A stretch of DNA of 64,000 nucleotides, from assembly GCA_030268105.1 (NCBI GenBank), contig BSDZ01000022.1:930001-994000 (forward strand). The letters run 5' to 3'. The stretch comes from Volvox africanus (taxonomy: Eukaryota; Chlorophyta; Chlorophyceae; Chlamydomonadales; Volvocaceae). The translations under genes and the position numbers were made by a program. Below are positions 43,048 through 55,025 of this stretch, piece after piece. Under the pieces are notes generated by a model. It saw only the letters and a list, made by a program, of their open reading frames with translations, had not been told where the DNA came from and searched no databases. Position 1 is the first letter of the stretch; the number at the start of each line of letters is the position of its first letter.

Positions 43048-45491
43048 CAGCCCCGCCAGCCCGGCTGCATCGTGGCACCCATCTCACCACACTGGATACC
43101 TATGAAAGGCGCTAGAGACTACGCACGGGCCTACGATGGGGCATCTGATGGTTTCACGGCCTTTAAGTCCCATGCGCTGAGCTATGCCAAATGCGCCCTG
43201 TACCCGCTGACCCACGAGAAGCGAAAGGGTGCTGACTACTTGGAGGTCCTGCGCAAGTTGGTCTCTGACTTTCTTCCTGTCAACACGCCCCTCCGGAGCA
43301 CATACACTCCTGAGGAGCTGGGCCGCATGGTGGATCGTCACTACACGCACTACATCGCACATGGTGGGGTGCATGCCGACTACCAGGGCAGCGGGCTGCC
43401 AGAGGCGGCCAGGACCTCATCGCGTTCTGGCTAAAGGAGGTGCAGGCGCGTGTTCTCCCGAATGCGCAACACCTGCAAAAGGACTTCGACCAGTGGGCCT
43501 ATCCCACTGGAGTGGAGCCCAACCTCGCAGTACAGGGCTTTAGTAACAAGTTTGACCAGCTGGACGCCCAGCTGTACCCGGAGGTCCGCAAGGCCCAACG
43601 GTTCTTCGACGCTGCGATTGCAGCACTCGCGGGGCATGACTTCCTGGTCCGGCGCAAGGAGGACATTATCGCGGAGGACAAATGGAACGCGCTGACGATG
43701 GAGCAAGCTCTGCGGTTCCTAAACGCCATGGTCAACGCCAAGGGTTCGGAGGGCCTGCTGCCACGCAGCACAGGCGGCACTGGCGGTGGGGGATCGTGGG
43801 GAAATGCTGGCGGTGGAGCTGCCGGCAGTGCTGGTGGCACCACCGCCGGTGGCAGTGGCGGCGGTGGCAGCAGTCGCAACAAGATCATCACGGTGCCTGC
43901 GCATGTGCTAGCGCCCGCCAAGGGCAAGGGTGGAAAAGCAGGCGGTGGCGGCAGCAGCCCGCCCACCCCACCGGAGGGGAGCGGTGTCAGCACTGAGGCT
44001 GTCGCCAAGGCCGACTTGTTCTGCCGCGAAGGTCAGTGGCAGGTGCACCAGCACAAGACTTGTCGGTTGCATGTCCTCGCACGGACGCCGCACACCCAGG
44101 CGGCGTGCAAGGTCTCGGCATCACGGATCTCCACAGACCCCCAGGGGTTGCTCCGTGACATGTGCCGCAAGTTACAGGAGGCGCAGCAGGCGGGACAGGT
44201 GCTGCGTGATCTCTCTGGCAGCGTCGTGCAGGCGCAGCAGTTCTTGGCTCGGGCGGCGGCGCCCTCCATGACAGTCATGATTGAACAGGCGAAGCTCCAG
44301 CGCATTGAGGACACACTCCAGAGCGTCCTTGCCATGCAGCAGCTCCCATCCTCGGCCGTCTCAGAGGTCGCCGCACCCATGCAACCCGCAGCCCTGGCTT
44401 GGCGCTCCCCTGCACCACCTGCACCTCTGGTCGCCCCCTCCATCGCCCCCTCCCACGTCACGGCCACAGGGGTCCATGCCGGCCCGCCAGCCGCTGTCTA
44501 CCGGCCCCCACACACACCAGTACAGTCACCACTGATGCCGCCTCCACACACGCACCCGCCCTGGCAACCGGGCACTTGGCCACTCGATGCCGTCGCCCCT
44601 GCCGGCTCCTCTGCGCCCGGCGACACTGCAGTGATGCCCTCCCTGGCCATCCCAATGCCTTTTGCCGGGTACTCCGTCTTTCCCATCGGCGCCACAGTCG
44701 TGGAACGCATGCCCATGGGATTTCCTCAACTCCCCCGGGCTGCCGTGGCGGGGACAGCGGAGGTGGCTCATGCTCTTCACCCGCCCACGCCCCCAGGCGC
44801 TGGCGATGCAACGGCCGTGGCAACGATTCCAGAGCCCAGGTCCGAGCTAAGACCTGACGATTCCAGACTGGATGACATCCAAGGATGGCTGTTGGCGGCC
44901 CTTGCTGGCCTGCACTCCCTTCGCCGCAGGGTGCTGCCTTCAGCCACGCTGCCGCCACCGTATGCCTCACCGGTGGCCGCAGCGGTCTCACACTCAAGTG
45001 CAGCGGCCCCCCTGTGCGTGGCTGCCCCATTGCCGTACCTTCAGCAGAACTCAGCCGCGGAGGGACTGCTGGTGGAAGGGCAGCTACCATCGGAGGTGTT
45101 GGTGGACATGGGCAGCGCATAGGTCCTTGTTGCGCAGCGGCTGGCGGATCGTCTCGGGCTGCAGCTTGACACAGACGGTGAGTTTGTGGTTACCACCGCT
45201 GCTGGCCGTTCACACCTGAAGGGCTTGGTCGCTGGGGGGCTCCATGTGGTGTTTCGCGCAGGCACGCCTGACGTGTTTGCTGCCAACGTCCCAGCACTAG
45301 TGGTGGCCAATGCGGGCGCGGAGGCGTTTGAACTGCTGCTGGGTATGCCTGCGCTGGGCCCACATCAGTGCTACCTGGATATGGAGCAAGGACGTGAGCA
45401 TTTGCGGCTGCGGCCACCGGGCCGCGACCCTATCGTCCTCCCGGTCGTTGTACGGTGGCCCGCGTTAGTGGAACCCCCGTCGTCTGCTTAG
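43048..45491 (+). pseudogene. E9 gag and protease
   Basis: Frame 1 (43048-43434) encodes the gag N-terminus (KGARDYARAYDGASDGF, LRKLVSDFLPVN). A lost base near 43400 moves the reading to a second frame that runs to 45491 with one TAG at 45120. Features: a helical capsid-like stretch (QKDFDQWAYPTG, ALTMEQALRFLNAMV), a Gly/Ser-rich linker at about 43775-43985, a possible zinc-binding C-x7-H-x-H-x2-C motif (about 44021-44062), a Pro/Ala-rich linker, and a protease-like site VLVDMGSA followed after the stop by VLVAQRLADRLGL; DMGS resembles DTGS with T changed to M. Retropepsin identity is inferred from motif and position. Confidence 0.65.
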
Positions 45492-45574
45492 CTACAGCCG
45501 CCCCAAACTGGCGAGGGCGGCCGGTCATCATGAGTGCCCCGGCACTTGCGGCGGGGCGCCACTAACCCGTCGCT

Positions 45575-46358
45575 GACCCGCTGCCGCCGCTCATCGACGA
45601 CAGCGACCATGAGGGCAACGACTCTGACAATGACAACGATGGTTTTCTGGAGCCGGCGGATTTTACACCAGAAGGGCGGTGCACACTCCCGCCCGAGGCC
45701 AAGTTCACGGTCACCGCTGGCAGGTGGTTGCTGTGCGACCACCCGGACATGCCGCCGGAGCTGGCCGCGCAGTTTAAGGAATTGGTAGATCGGTGTAACG
45801 GCGTTTTCGCCCGCAGCATGGCGGATCTAGGAGAGTATTGCGGTGACGTGGGCCCTGCCCGCATCGAGCTTGCTCATCAGCGCCCCATCTACCAGCGGCC
45901 CCGTTCCCACAGTCAGGAGTACGCCGCCATGGACGCGGCCTGCCAGGAGCTGCTGGATGCCGGGATCATCGAAGAGAGCCGCTCCAGCCAGTACACCATG
46001 AACTCCACCCTGCCGCCCAAGCGGTCGGTGGATGGTACCTGGACGCAGCGGCGGTTTTGTCAGGACGCACGGGAGCTCAATGCTGCCACCCTGCCCGACC
46101 TGCACCTGTCGCCGCTGCCGGAGCAGCTGTTTCAGCAAGTGGGGGACTCGCTGTGGCTTACCAAGATGGACTGCTGGGCTGCCTTCCTGGAGATTCCGCT
46201 GGCACCTGAGCATTGGGAGCGCACTAGCTTCTGGTGGCGCCGGCGGCTGATGCAGTACAGGTGTCTGGTGTACGGCCTGCGGAACGCCACAGCGCACTTC
46301 CAGCGTGTCCTGGACCACGCCATTCACCAATACGGTTTGGAGCAATTTGTCGCCTGCT
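45575..46358 (+). pseudogene. E9 reverse transcriptase, N-terminal part
   Basis: Follows a +1/-1 change of frame from the protease. Motifs: an acidic linker (about 45580-45660); IELAHQRPIYQRP; LLDAGIIEESRS; QRRFCQDARELNAATLPD; LTKMDCWAAFLEIPL (palm aspartate); RTSFWW; and YGLRNATAHFQRVLDH. It ends FVAC at 46357, where the next codons of the intact gene would be Y-V-D-D. Those are found at 56131 onward after the inserted element. Confidence 0.8.
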
Positions 46359-46408
46359 CACTATAACAAGGAATTCGTGCGTTAGCTCGCGTTAGGCTCG
46401 CGTTAGGG
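46359..46408 (+). repeat. CACTA element left terminal inverted repeat
   Basis: Pairs with 56079-56128 in inverse orientation with only a few mismatches over about 50 bases. Confidence 0.85.
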
Positions 46409-46935
46409 ACCCCTAATGCAAGCCTAACGCAAGCTGAACGCGAACTAACACGAGCTAACGCAAAGCCTAACGCAAATCAAACGCATTGCGTTATTGTTTG
46501 CATATCGCTAACGCAATCCTAACGCACCTAACGCAATCGCAAATAAACGTTTTTGGGAGGGAACGAAAATGTTTGCGTTTACTTTGCGTTAGCTAACGCA
46601 ACCTAACACGAACTTACGCAATGTCAAACGCACCCACATAGATTCTAAGGTGTGCGTTAGGCCTAACGCAACGCAAGCGTTAGAGACCCATACGCAAGCA
46701 AAAATACATAGCGTGCATGGAAGTTAATGCACTTAAAGTTCTCTAACGCACAATATACGCACGCCTAACGCGCATTAACGCGCATTAACGCATGCTTGTG
46801 TATGCTGCGAATAATGCGTACACAGCTAGCAGTTGTGGGTTGCGTAAAAGTTTTATACGCATGTAACTAACATATTCGCACGCTTTCGCAAGGTCTTACG
46901 CATGCGATAGCAACATTCGCGCCACTTTCGCTTTG
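46372..46935. repeat. Left subterminal TAACGC repeat cluster
   Basis: The heptamer GCGTTAG/CTAACGC and variants occur over twenty times on both strands in about 560 bases. Such arrays bind transposase or its partner in known CACTA elements; that role here is inferred. Confidence 0.75.
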
Positions 46936-47421
46936 CGTACGAGGCAGACTCGCATTCTTGCTCACTGCAACTACTTTTGGTCGTTCTGGTTATTTCTTTA
47001 CTGTTTCAGTTATCGTTCCTGTTATCGTTTTCTGTTTTGCCCACCCGCTGCAGAATTATTTTTGTGTGTACGGAAACCATCCTGTCATAATGTACGTAGC
47101 TGTTATGAAGAATATCAATAGGATTTCAGTTTTGATAGATGAAGATATTTTAGGCAATAATTTACAGCTCATTATTCGGAAAGCATCCAGGTAAGCAGCC
47201 ATTGGTGAGTGACTACCCATTAATTCAACAAAACAATCAAATTTCTACACATCCAATCCTGCCAATCAAATTTTGTTTATGAGTTAAATAATCATTTGTA
47301 CCATGCACCAATCATTTCAATCATCATTAGGTACATACATCCTAACTTCATCTGCCACCGCACATTTAGCAGCCCGCTCTAACATAAGCTTAGAAACAAA
47401 CATGATAGATGTTAGTTCTAT
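46936..47421. other. Non-coding interior of CACTA element
   Basis: No credible gene. A minus-strand TGTAA at 47166-47162 lies about 256 bases downstream of the stop of the multi-exon gene and could be its poly(A) signal. Confidence 0.35.
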
Positions 47422-50155
47422 CTAATAGTCTTCTATTTCACTATCATCGTTGTCGTCGTCCTCTCGCGCACTGGTGGCATCATCCTGCTCGTCCTCACTC
47501 ATCTCGTCCTTGCTCACCTCCTCCTCAAACAACTCCTGAAAAGTTCAGAAAAGGAAAATTATACTTATTTACATGCATATATATAAAGGTAAATTAAGCC
47601 GACACGACCCAGCAATCATTTTCAGTTACGATATTTTTAATCATGTCTAGGATGGGCAGTGTCTAGGTACTATGTATGTGGACACTTTGTTACCTGTTTC
47701 TTCTTACTCCCTGAGCCCCCACGTTGACGTCGTGCCCGTGTACATCGCACATCTTCCGAAGCACTCTTGACCTTTATCAGTCGAAACAACACATATTAGA
47801 ATATTACATTCATACAAGCAGGAAATTAAGACAACAAGCTGAACTCAGGAAATTTACCTTCTTTCGCCGGTGGTCGTAACTGTCATTATTGTCGTCACCG
47901 TCCGTAGACTTGTCTTCCACCGGCACCTGCTGGTCCAAAATACGTGAAGGGACTAGGTAGTGATAGCAAATATAATTAAAAAGTAATTAATGCCGGGCCT
48001 CAATATATTGTACCTTTCTTTTGATGCCCGTGCTTGTCCGTCTCACTTTCGTGGATGGCCGCACATCGCCGTCGTTTGTTACCTTCAAGGGCCACCGTTA
48101 ACATACATATATGATTTTAGAAATGATAAGCTTATATTTTCTTTTTAAAAAGAGAAAAACAAATCGACGTATACCACATCAAACCACAAAGCACGCAGCA
48201 AATTAAAAGAATAGAACGAAACATATAATTACAACTCACTAAAACGGGAAGACAGGATGAATATTCATTAATGGGCTGTACCTTTTTCGCTGCCGCCTTG
48301 CTTGAGTTCGTAGCATTCCTGCTGGAGTTCCTTGCCTTAGAGGGCTGTGGACTCTTTGCCTACATGAAAAGGAAGTATGTTTGAGGAAAATAGGAACAAT
48401 TACATAAAAGACAAAAAGGAGAAAACAGGTTAAAGGACATTAATGACCTGTACATCCCTGTACATGCAATCCATAATGTACATCACCCATCCTGCAATAA
48501 CCTTGCTAAGCGCGCCTGGAAATTTGCACACCCCATCAACCACTCTCTTTACCACTATTATTTGGACTAACCTGTCGGCGTCTAGCGGCCTGGATCTCCT
48601 CCTTCTGATGTATGCGAGCTGCATTGGTAGCCAGCACCATCATCAATGCATCTTCACCATGTGCGGGCTACTTTTGGCGTTTGCTAGTGCGCCCATCCTG
48701 AGTTCCTGGCGGCTCGTCATTTCGGCCGCTTTTCTGCAGTTTGGTAGCAATTAAGCATTTTGTAAACAAGGAAATAAAGGCATGAAAACATTGTTATTGT
48801 TGTACTAGCTAAAATAAAAAACAACGGTTATGCATGAACTGTGATGTACTTTCTGCAATCATACTAAGAAGTACGTACTATTATGGTGGCGAAGCAGCAG
48901 CAATAATTAAAGTGAACACATGCATAATCGCATCTTACCCTAGTGCCTTTTGGCAACTCCAGTGCACCAAGGCCTGGTGTATGCTGAGCTGTTCCACCAG
49001 CTCCAACCGGCACTGGAGTGGCTGGTACGGCAAAGGATGTCTTACTGCTTTCAATCTGCTTCCGCTGCACAAGTGTATTAATAAGCTCCTGTTGCCGATC
49101 TGTCACATTCAAATCCTCCATCACAATGCGGCGCTCACTGGGACCCGCATCTGGGTTATCTGGCTGAGCGTACTTGAAGCTCCTCCAGGCTGCCCAAGAC
49201 TCCTTGTTCCACAGCTTCTTCCATGGCTTCTTCTCAAACTCATCTACATAAAAATAATGTGAAGACGAACATCAACGCCAGATGCCATGATACACATCAT
49301 TGTCGAAAGTTTTCGTAATCCCGTACATAGCGTAAGCGGCATGGCATGTCCTTTGTCGTAAAACAAATCTTTGGCCCGCGTTTACCCCATATTCCATTTT
49401 TCAAAATACATAGAAAGGATTTTTTTATCAAACAACCTGATCAAAATATGTTGTAAAAAAGTATATGGATGACAAGTAGCAGTACGAGCTCACAAACCTG
49501 GCTTGCAGGCAAGTTCCTCCTTTTGGGTGGCCTTCACCTTTTCGTACCTTGCATGTTGGGCATTGTAATCCGTTGCGTATCTACAAAGTACATGGGATAC
49601 ACCGAATAAAAGTGCTTACTTTTTATACTGTGCATGCTTCATTCTATTGTTGTCTGTCCCCACTGAAAGTAAGCTAATGATATGGATGGCATGTATGATG
49701 ACCACAAACAAGATAATCACTAGAAGCATAACAGTAGGAAAATAAACATGTACGTACTTTTGCCATTTCTTCTTGAAGCAGTCGACCGTAACTCTTGGCT
49801 GTAAGTCAGCCACTTGTGCAAAGCCAGCAGCAAAGCACTTATCCCAAACGGGCTGCAGATGCGGCACACATTGAATATCCTTCGCAATGAGGACCCGTGG
49901 ATTCTTCAGGCTGCTGTCGAGGTTGTACGGCACGTTGTCGCGGACGGCTTTGTTGATGGCGGCCTGCTCATATGACCTGTTCCGCTTTGATGGCTCACCA
50001 CGATCATGATCCTTTCGTATACTGATTCTGCTTACTTCAGGGGATACCAATTGAACAGATGGCTGTTTTAGGGATATATGGATAGTTAGTTTCTTCTGAG
50101 CCTGGTTCCAAGCCTTCCCCTTAAAATGTTCATTACGTTTTTTATGCGATGACAA
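47422..50155 (-). CDS. Unrecognised multi-exon gene carried by the CACTA element
   Basis: Nine exons join in one frame with GT...AG at every junction: up to 50155-49758, 49580-49498, 49243-48939, 48733-48572, 48359-48282, 48082-48014, 47929-47858, 47765-47694, 47535-47422, together 451 codons with the stop. Introns after exon 3 are all phase 0. The N-terminal third has KRNRSYEQAAINKAVRDN and a tryptophan/lysine-rich helical stretch (CFKKKWQKYATDYNAQHARY) that recalls Myb/SANT-like DNA-binding proteins, only weakly. The C-terminal half is made of short basic exons (KRK, HRRKK, SKKK) and ends in an acidic tail (EDDDNDDSEIEDY). Exon 4 has one in-frame TAG at 48670-48668, so this copy may be disabled. 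The first exon is uncertain: no ATG is in phase. A TATA-like tatata lies near 50352. Function unknown. Confidence 0.62.
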
Positions 50156-50548
50156 AATAATAACCGTGCTGAAAATTGTGGCGTGAATCCGTTGAAGTAT
50201 TCATTCCCGTGCAGCGATTGAACTAATCTGCCTTGCAATATGTCTGGATTTGGGAAGCATTGGGGTCATAGAGTACGTCTCACACATGGTCAATTTTCAT
50301 GGTCAATTTTCACACCTACGCAAAGCTGCTATGGTGCTTGCCGGAAAAGGCTATATAATTTTGGGGGCCTGCTCGATGTGTAACTGTGGCTCTTGGTGAC
50401 TTTGTTTGGGTCTCCATCTGGCAACATTGTTGCCTGGCTACTGTGTAAGGTTTGCTGTTGCCAACTTTCCGCGATCCTTACCCACGCTTGCTAACTCCGG
50501 CAGCTTGCTGCTCAATAATTAGAAAGCCTTCCATAACTAGAAAGGTAG
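50156..50548. other. Probable 5' region of the CACTA gene
   Basis: No clear coding. On the minus strand an acceptor-like ttttcag lies at about 50177-50171 and a TATA-like sequence near 50352, so an upstream exon may lie here. The copia insertion cuts this region at 50549. Confidence 0.35.
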
Positions 50549-50789
50549 TATTGAGATGTAGACTATCAGACATAAGGAAGCCTGAAGTAATTACGAGAAA
50601 GTAGAGTTACATATTATCTGATAGTAAGGAGTCCGAATAGTTCGTTCTGGAGTCGGCACATATACTTGTGCGTATAGCACTACAAACAGTACGAACGCGG
50701 GTCGATAGCTTACCGCCGAGTACAGCTACAACAGCGGGATTTTTGCTAGTATGGATCGCTATATCCAACTGATATACCATTTTATAACA
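50549..50789 (-). repeat. Copia 3' LTR (241 bp)
   Basis: On the minus strand TGTTATAAAATGG...CTCAATA. Its TG...TA ends differ from the usual TG...CA. The purine tract GAGGGGGCG precedes it at 50790-50798. Confidence 0.85.
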
Positions 50790-50904
50790 CGCCCCCTCGA
50801 GACATGCCTAGCAACAAGTGAAAGAAGATAATTCCAACCAGGGATTCTTCTTGAAACTGAAAAGCTAAAGCCAAACGAGTTCGCCCCAAACAAACTTAGA
50901 AAGC

Positions 50905-52509
50905 TTACTCGGCCAACCCCATCGCCGTAATGCACTTCTTAAACTTTATCTCTCCAAGTGCCTTGGTTAGCACATCTGCTACCATATCCTCCGTCGAACA
51001 GTGCGATAAGGCAACTTCCTTCCGCAGGACTCGTTCCCGCACTAGATGATGTTGCACGTCGATGTGCTTAGAACGAACCGACATTATCGGGTTATTCCCA
51101 AGGCTCATTGATCCCTCAGAATCCGTTCGAATCTGAATAGCCTGTGTCCTCAGACCCAAGTCTCTGATCAGCTTGCGAAGCCAAAGTGCCTCCCGCACTG
51201 CAGCTGCCGTGGCCTGGTACTCTGCCTCCACTGTTGAAGCTGCCGACGTGCGCTGCAATTGGCTGTTCCAGCTGATAGCTGCGCCGTTTAGCAAGAATAC
51301 GTAGCCAGTTGTGGACCTCCGAGTGGCTGGATCTCCAGCCCAGTCGGAATCACTGTAGCCCACCATGGTGAGATCACCATCTCCGTCATAGCATAATCCG
51401 AGCTCCTTGGTACCCGCCAGGTATCGCAGCACCCCCAAAGCCAAGCCCATGTGAACCTTAGATGGGTTGCCCATGAAGCGCGCCAGAACGCTCATTGCCT
51501 GCGCGATATCCGGTCTTGTGCTCGTCGCCAGGTAGTTCAATTCGCCGACAAGCGCCCTGTACTTGGTGTTGTCTACGAGCTCCTTGTTGTTGTCTTCTGC
51601 TGGCAGGGCTCTAGTACCAGGAGGTAGTGGGGTCTTTCGAGGCTTTGCATTGACGAGTTGATGTCGCTGCAGCAGCTCCTCAATGTAGCGTCGCTGCGAT
51701 AGTTTTACCTCCCCGTGCGCTCCCCGGCTGATCTCCATGCCCAGGAAAACTTTTGCCTCTCCAAGATCTCGAATCTTGAAGGCTTGTCCGATTTCTGTTT
51801 TCACTCTCCTGATCATTGCCTCGTCTTCTGAGGTGATGATGATGTCGTCCACGTGCACCAGCAGGTAGACGATCTCCTTCTCGTCCTTTTTGATGAACAG
51901 TGCTGGGTCCACTACTGACGGTTTGAACCCCAGCTTGTCCAGCTCCGCCGCTAGCTTCATATACCAGCAGCGTGGGGCCTGTTTCAGCCCGTAGATTGAG
52001 CGTAGAAGCCTGCACGCCTGCTCTGGATCTGCTGACTCGTAACCAGGCGGCTGCTGCATCCAGAGCTCCTCCTCTAGCTCCCCGTTCAGGAAAGTTGTTG
52101 AAACGTCTAGCTGATGGATCGGCATTGCTTTAGCCGCAGCCACCGCCAGGAGCATACGAAGTGAAGCAAAACGCGAGGTTGGAGCAAAGAGCTCCCCATA
52201 ATGAATCCCCGCCCGCTGCTCGTAGCCCTTCGCCACCAAACGTGCCTTGTAGCGCTCGATCTCGCCATCCTCTGCACGTTTGACCTTATACACCCACCGA
52301 CAAGGCAGAATCCGCGCACCTGGCGGTGGTTTTGCTAGCTCCCAGGTCCCATTTGTGAGCTGTGCTGAGATTTCCTCATCCATGGCACTTCTCCATTCCT
52401 CAGCATATGGGCCGTCAGTGGCCTCCTGGTATGAAGCTGGCTCTGGTACTTCTTCCTCGATTGCAGCGCCCGAACGTAACCCTTCCGTTGGGCTCATGCC
52501 TCCATTCAA
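50905..52509 (-). pseudogene. Copia reverse transcriptase and RNase H
   Basis: Read from 52509: RT motifs EEWRSAMDEEI, CRWVYKVKRAEDG, ARLVAKGYEQRAGIHYGELFAP, HQLDVSTTFLNGEL (copia usually has A before FLNG), YGLKQAPRCWY and LLVHVDDIIIT (catalytic DD, about 51845). RNase H shows YSDSDWAGDPATRRSTTGY, VEAEYQA, RTDSEGSM and MVADVLTKAL, ending TAA at 50907-50905. About 534 codons without an internal stop, but the frame is offset from gag-integrase, with the overlap around 52415-52509, so one indel separates them unless frameshifting is used. Confidence 0.88.
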
Positions 52510-54938
52510 TCAGTCGCTTTCGCTCACGTAGTGGATAGCGACGTTCCTGCATATTAACGTCTGCACCGTCGTTGTTGTGGTTTTGCTGCTGCACCGGCCC
52601 TTCGCCTGTCATAGCGACTCCACCATTGCCTCCGCGGGACTGCGCTGTATTTTGCGTCCTGGGAAACTGTGCTGCTGGTATGCCTGCGTGCCTCTGTGGC
52701 GCCGCTGTCTGGCCGCTGCTGGTGGATGCACCATGGTTCACTTCAGCAGCTCCCTGGTCCATGTCGGTGTTGACCGGTGTATCTCCGCCGCCCCCTGGCG
52801 ACGGAACGCCGCCAGACTCCTCAACATCCTCCTCGTCGGAATCCTCATAGCGATCTCCAACTGTTGACTCGTCGAACTTGACTGTCAAGTGGGTGCTGAT
52901 GAGATTGTTGATCAAGATGCGGTACTGCCTCCCTTGCTCGTATCCAACCAGCACTCCTTTTTTACTCACGGGTTGCAGTTTGTTCCGCTTCTCCTTCAGC
53001 ACGTGTGCATATGCGGTACTGCCGAAAACTCTCAGATGGCTTATGTCCGGCTTCACCCCCATGAACGCCTCATGGGGCGTTACTGATGCCCCCACGACTG
53101 GTGAAACGTTGCGCAAAAGATTTGCCGTAGCCATGGCTTCTGCCCAGAGCTTCTGCGGTAGTCCTGACTCCGCCAGCATTGCCCGGGTCTTCTCCAATAG
53201 GGTCCTGTTGAGGCGCTCCGCCGCCCCATTCTGCTCCGGCGAATACCCAACGGTCGTACCATGGATAATCCCTTTTTCGCCGAAGTAGGCGCTCATGGCT
53301 GAGTTAAGGAACTCGGTCCCACGATCCGTGCGTGCCTCCTTCACGCGATGGCCAGTCATATTCTCCAGCGCCTCGATCATTGTCTTGACCTTCTTTTGAA
53401 CTGCGTCCTTGGTCTCTGTGAACGCAACAGTAGAAAATCCCGTGCAGTCGTCCAGCAATGTAGTAACGTACCGGGATCCACCTATCGAAGTCTCAGGCAT
53501 AGGTCCACAGACGTCCAGGTGTATCAGGCCCAGAGGTTTCGCCACCTTGTGTCCAGTGGACGGGAATGGTCCACGTGTTTGCTTTGCATAAATGCAGGGC
53601 TCGCAGATCCGCGACCTGGCTGCTTCCAGACTCAAGCGATCCAAATCCATGCCGGTTACCATGTGTTCCCGGCACATACGTTCCAGGCTCTTGTAGCCCA
53701 GATGCCCCAAGCGCCGATGCCACAGCGCTGCCTTCAAGCCTTCTGACCCGACCACCGCACATGAGCGGCCTTTCTTGGCTAAACGCCCTGCTGTGTGATG
53801 GCGAACAACATAGAGGCGTCCCACTTTGTCTGCGCGTAGGATTGTCCTCCCCTTTGCTTGCACGAGTGCTTTGTTGTGGCCCAGCTGGATGGTGGCGCCA
53901 CGCTCATCAAAGATCCCTGCTGAGATCAACTTCACTGTCGCCTTGGGCACCACATAGACGTTCTTGAGCTCAATTTGCAGCCCCTTGACGGTGTTACTCC
54001 ACATGGTGTAACGGCCCACGTGGGTTGGCTTATACTTGGAGCCATCGTAGCCAACCACCGTGAACATTTCTTCTGGCTGCACAGCTCTCACGTCCTCCAG
54101 CTCTGTCGCGTCGTGGGTGATATGCCATTCTGACGCTGAGTCCAGGTGCCAGGCGTTCGACCGCGACTCGTTTCCAACTGCATACGCCATTTTTGTGGGC
54201 TCCCTGCGCTGAAGGTTGCCCCCGCCGCGTCCATAATTTTGTTGTTGGTCTGCCAGGCGCTTCTTGCATACTCCGATAAAATGCCCTGGCTTGCCGCAGT
54301 AATGACAGATAGCGTTTGACTTGCTCCTCTGCTTACTTTGTTGATTACGGCCTGTAGAGCTTGCGTTGCCACCACTTCGGTGTGTGATGTATGCGGATGA
54401 TGACTCCCTGTTGTCATCGTCCGGTATCACATACGCCATGAGTCGCGCGACCACTTGTGAGAAGTCCAGCTCTCCTTCACGCATTGTCAGGGCTGTTGTT
54501 ACCACATGATACTTGCTCGGAAGTCCTTTGATGACAATTGTAGAGAGCTCCGTGTCTGCGACTGCGTGTCCCACATCCAGCAAGTCCGACTGTAGCTGTC
54601 GCGCGCGGCTGATATAAATTGGCAGCTCCTCTCCATTAGCCATTTTAAAATCACTTAGCTCCTGTCGTAGTGCTACCTTTCTCGTGTTGCAGGTTGATGC
54701 GAACGTAGCCGCCAAAGCGTCCCAGGCGGCCCGAACAATTTGTTTGGAGGTGATGGTTCTTTACGTTCTTGGCCATCACACTCTTGACCTTGTCGGAGAT
54801 GATGACATCCGCCTCTGCAATTGGTGCTTGTAGCAGGGCGCGACTGTATCCAAGCTCCGCGCACAACAATTGGAATCGTAGTTTCCAAGTTGAGTAGTTG
54901 TGTAGGTCCAGCGGCTCGTCCAGCCTATCCTTTCCCAT
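52415..54938 (-). pseudogene. Copia gag, protease, integrase
   Basis: ATG at 54938 (MGKDRLDEPLDLHNYSTWK) gives the gag start. A frameshift near 54750, before RAAWDALAATFAS, moves into the long frame 54715-52415. That frame holds gag helices, a zinc knuckle CHYCGKPGHFIGVC (CX2CX4HX4C, about 54310), a protease with WHLDSASEWHIT where copia normally has DSGAS, the integrase zinc region (HRRLGHLGY, CEPCIYAK) and the core with HLDVCGPM, ARTDRGTEF and SPEQNGAAERLNR supplying D, D and E. The G-to-A change at the protease site and the frameshifts suggest recent loss of function. Confidence 0.86.
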
Positions 54939-55010
54939 TGTGAAGACCTATAAACGCGAAGATCAACACTAGAATGGGCAAAAGATGTCAGGCTCCGCGG
55001 TCAACGATGA

Positions 55011-55025
55011 CCGGGGCTCATAACC
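55011..55025 (-). other. Copia primer-binding site (internal tRNA type)
   Basis: Minus-strand GGTTATGAGCCCCGG touches the 5' LTR. It is complementary to a methionine tRNA anticodon stem-loop (CTCATAA loop with GGG/CCC stem), not to a tRNA 3' end, as known for half-tRNA-primed copia elements. Confidence 0.65.

Larger units (their letters stand above)
43048..46358 (+). mobile_element. E9: GC-rich Ty3/gypsy-like element, left part
   Basis: Gag, protease and RT of a family distinct from Gy-A/B, with higher GC. It has no visible 5' LTR: it begins directly at the E5 LTR end. It is interrupted at 46358 by the CACTA-type element and resumes at 56132. Neither end of E9 has a recognisable LTR or duplication. 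Confidence 0.75.

Noticed and set aside
43499..45120. Minus-strand open frames opposite E9 gag
   Set aside because: The GC-rich, low-complexity sequence leaves several frames open. Only the plus frame has gag, protease-like and RT motifs in order.
46933..47194. Small plus-strand frames with a hydrophobic stretch inside the CACTA element
   Set aside because: Not in phase with any spliced model, no homology motif, and downstream of the minus-strand gene.
49616..49757. Hydrophobic segment (VMLLVIILFVVIIHAI) that would look like a membrane helix
   Set aside because: It lies after a good donor (AAAA|GTACGT) and before the acceptor of the next exon; it is intron sequence read through.
53348..53967. 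Plus-strand frames opposite the copia integrase
   Set aside because: Antisense to a clear integrase with H-H-C-C and D-D-E motifs.
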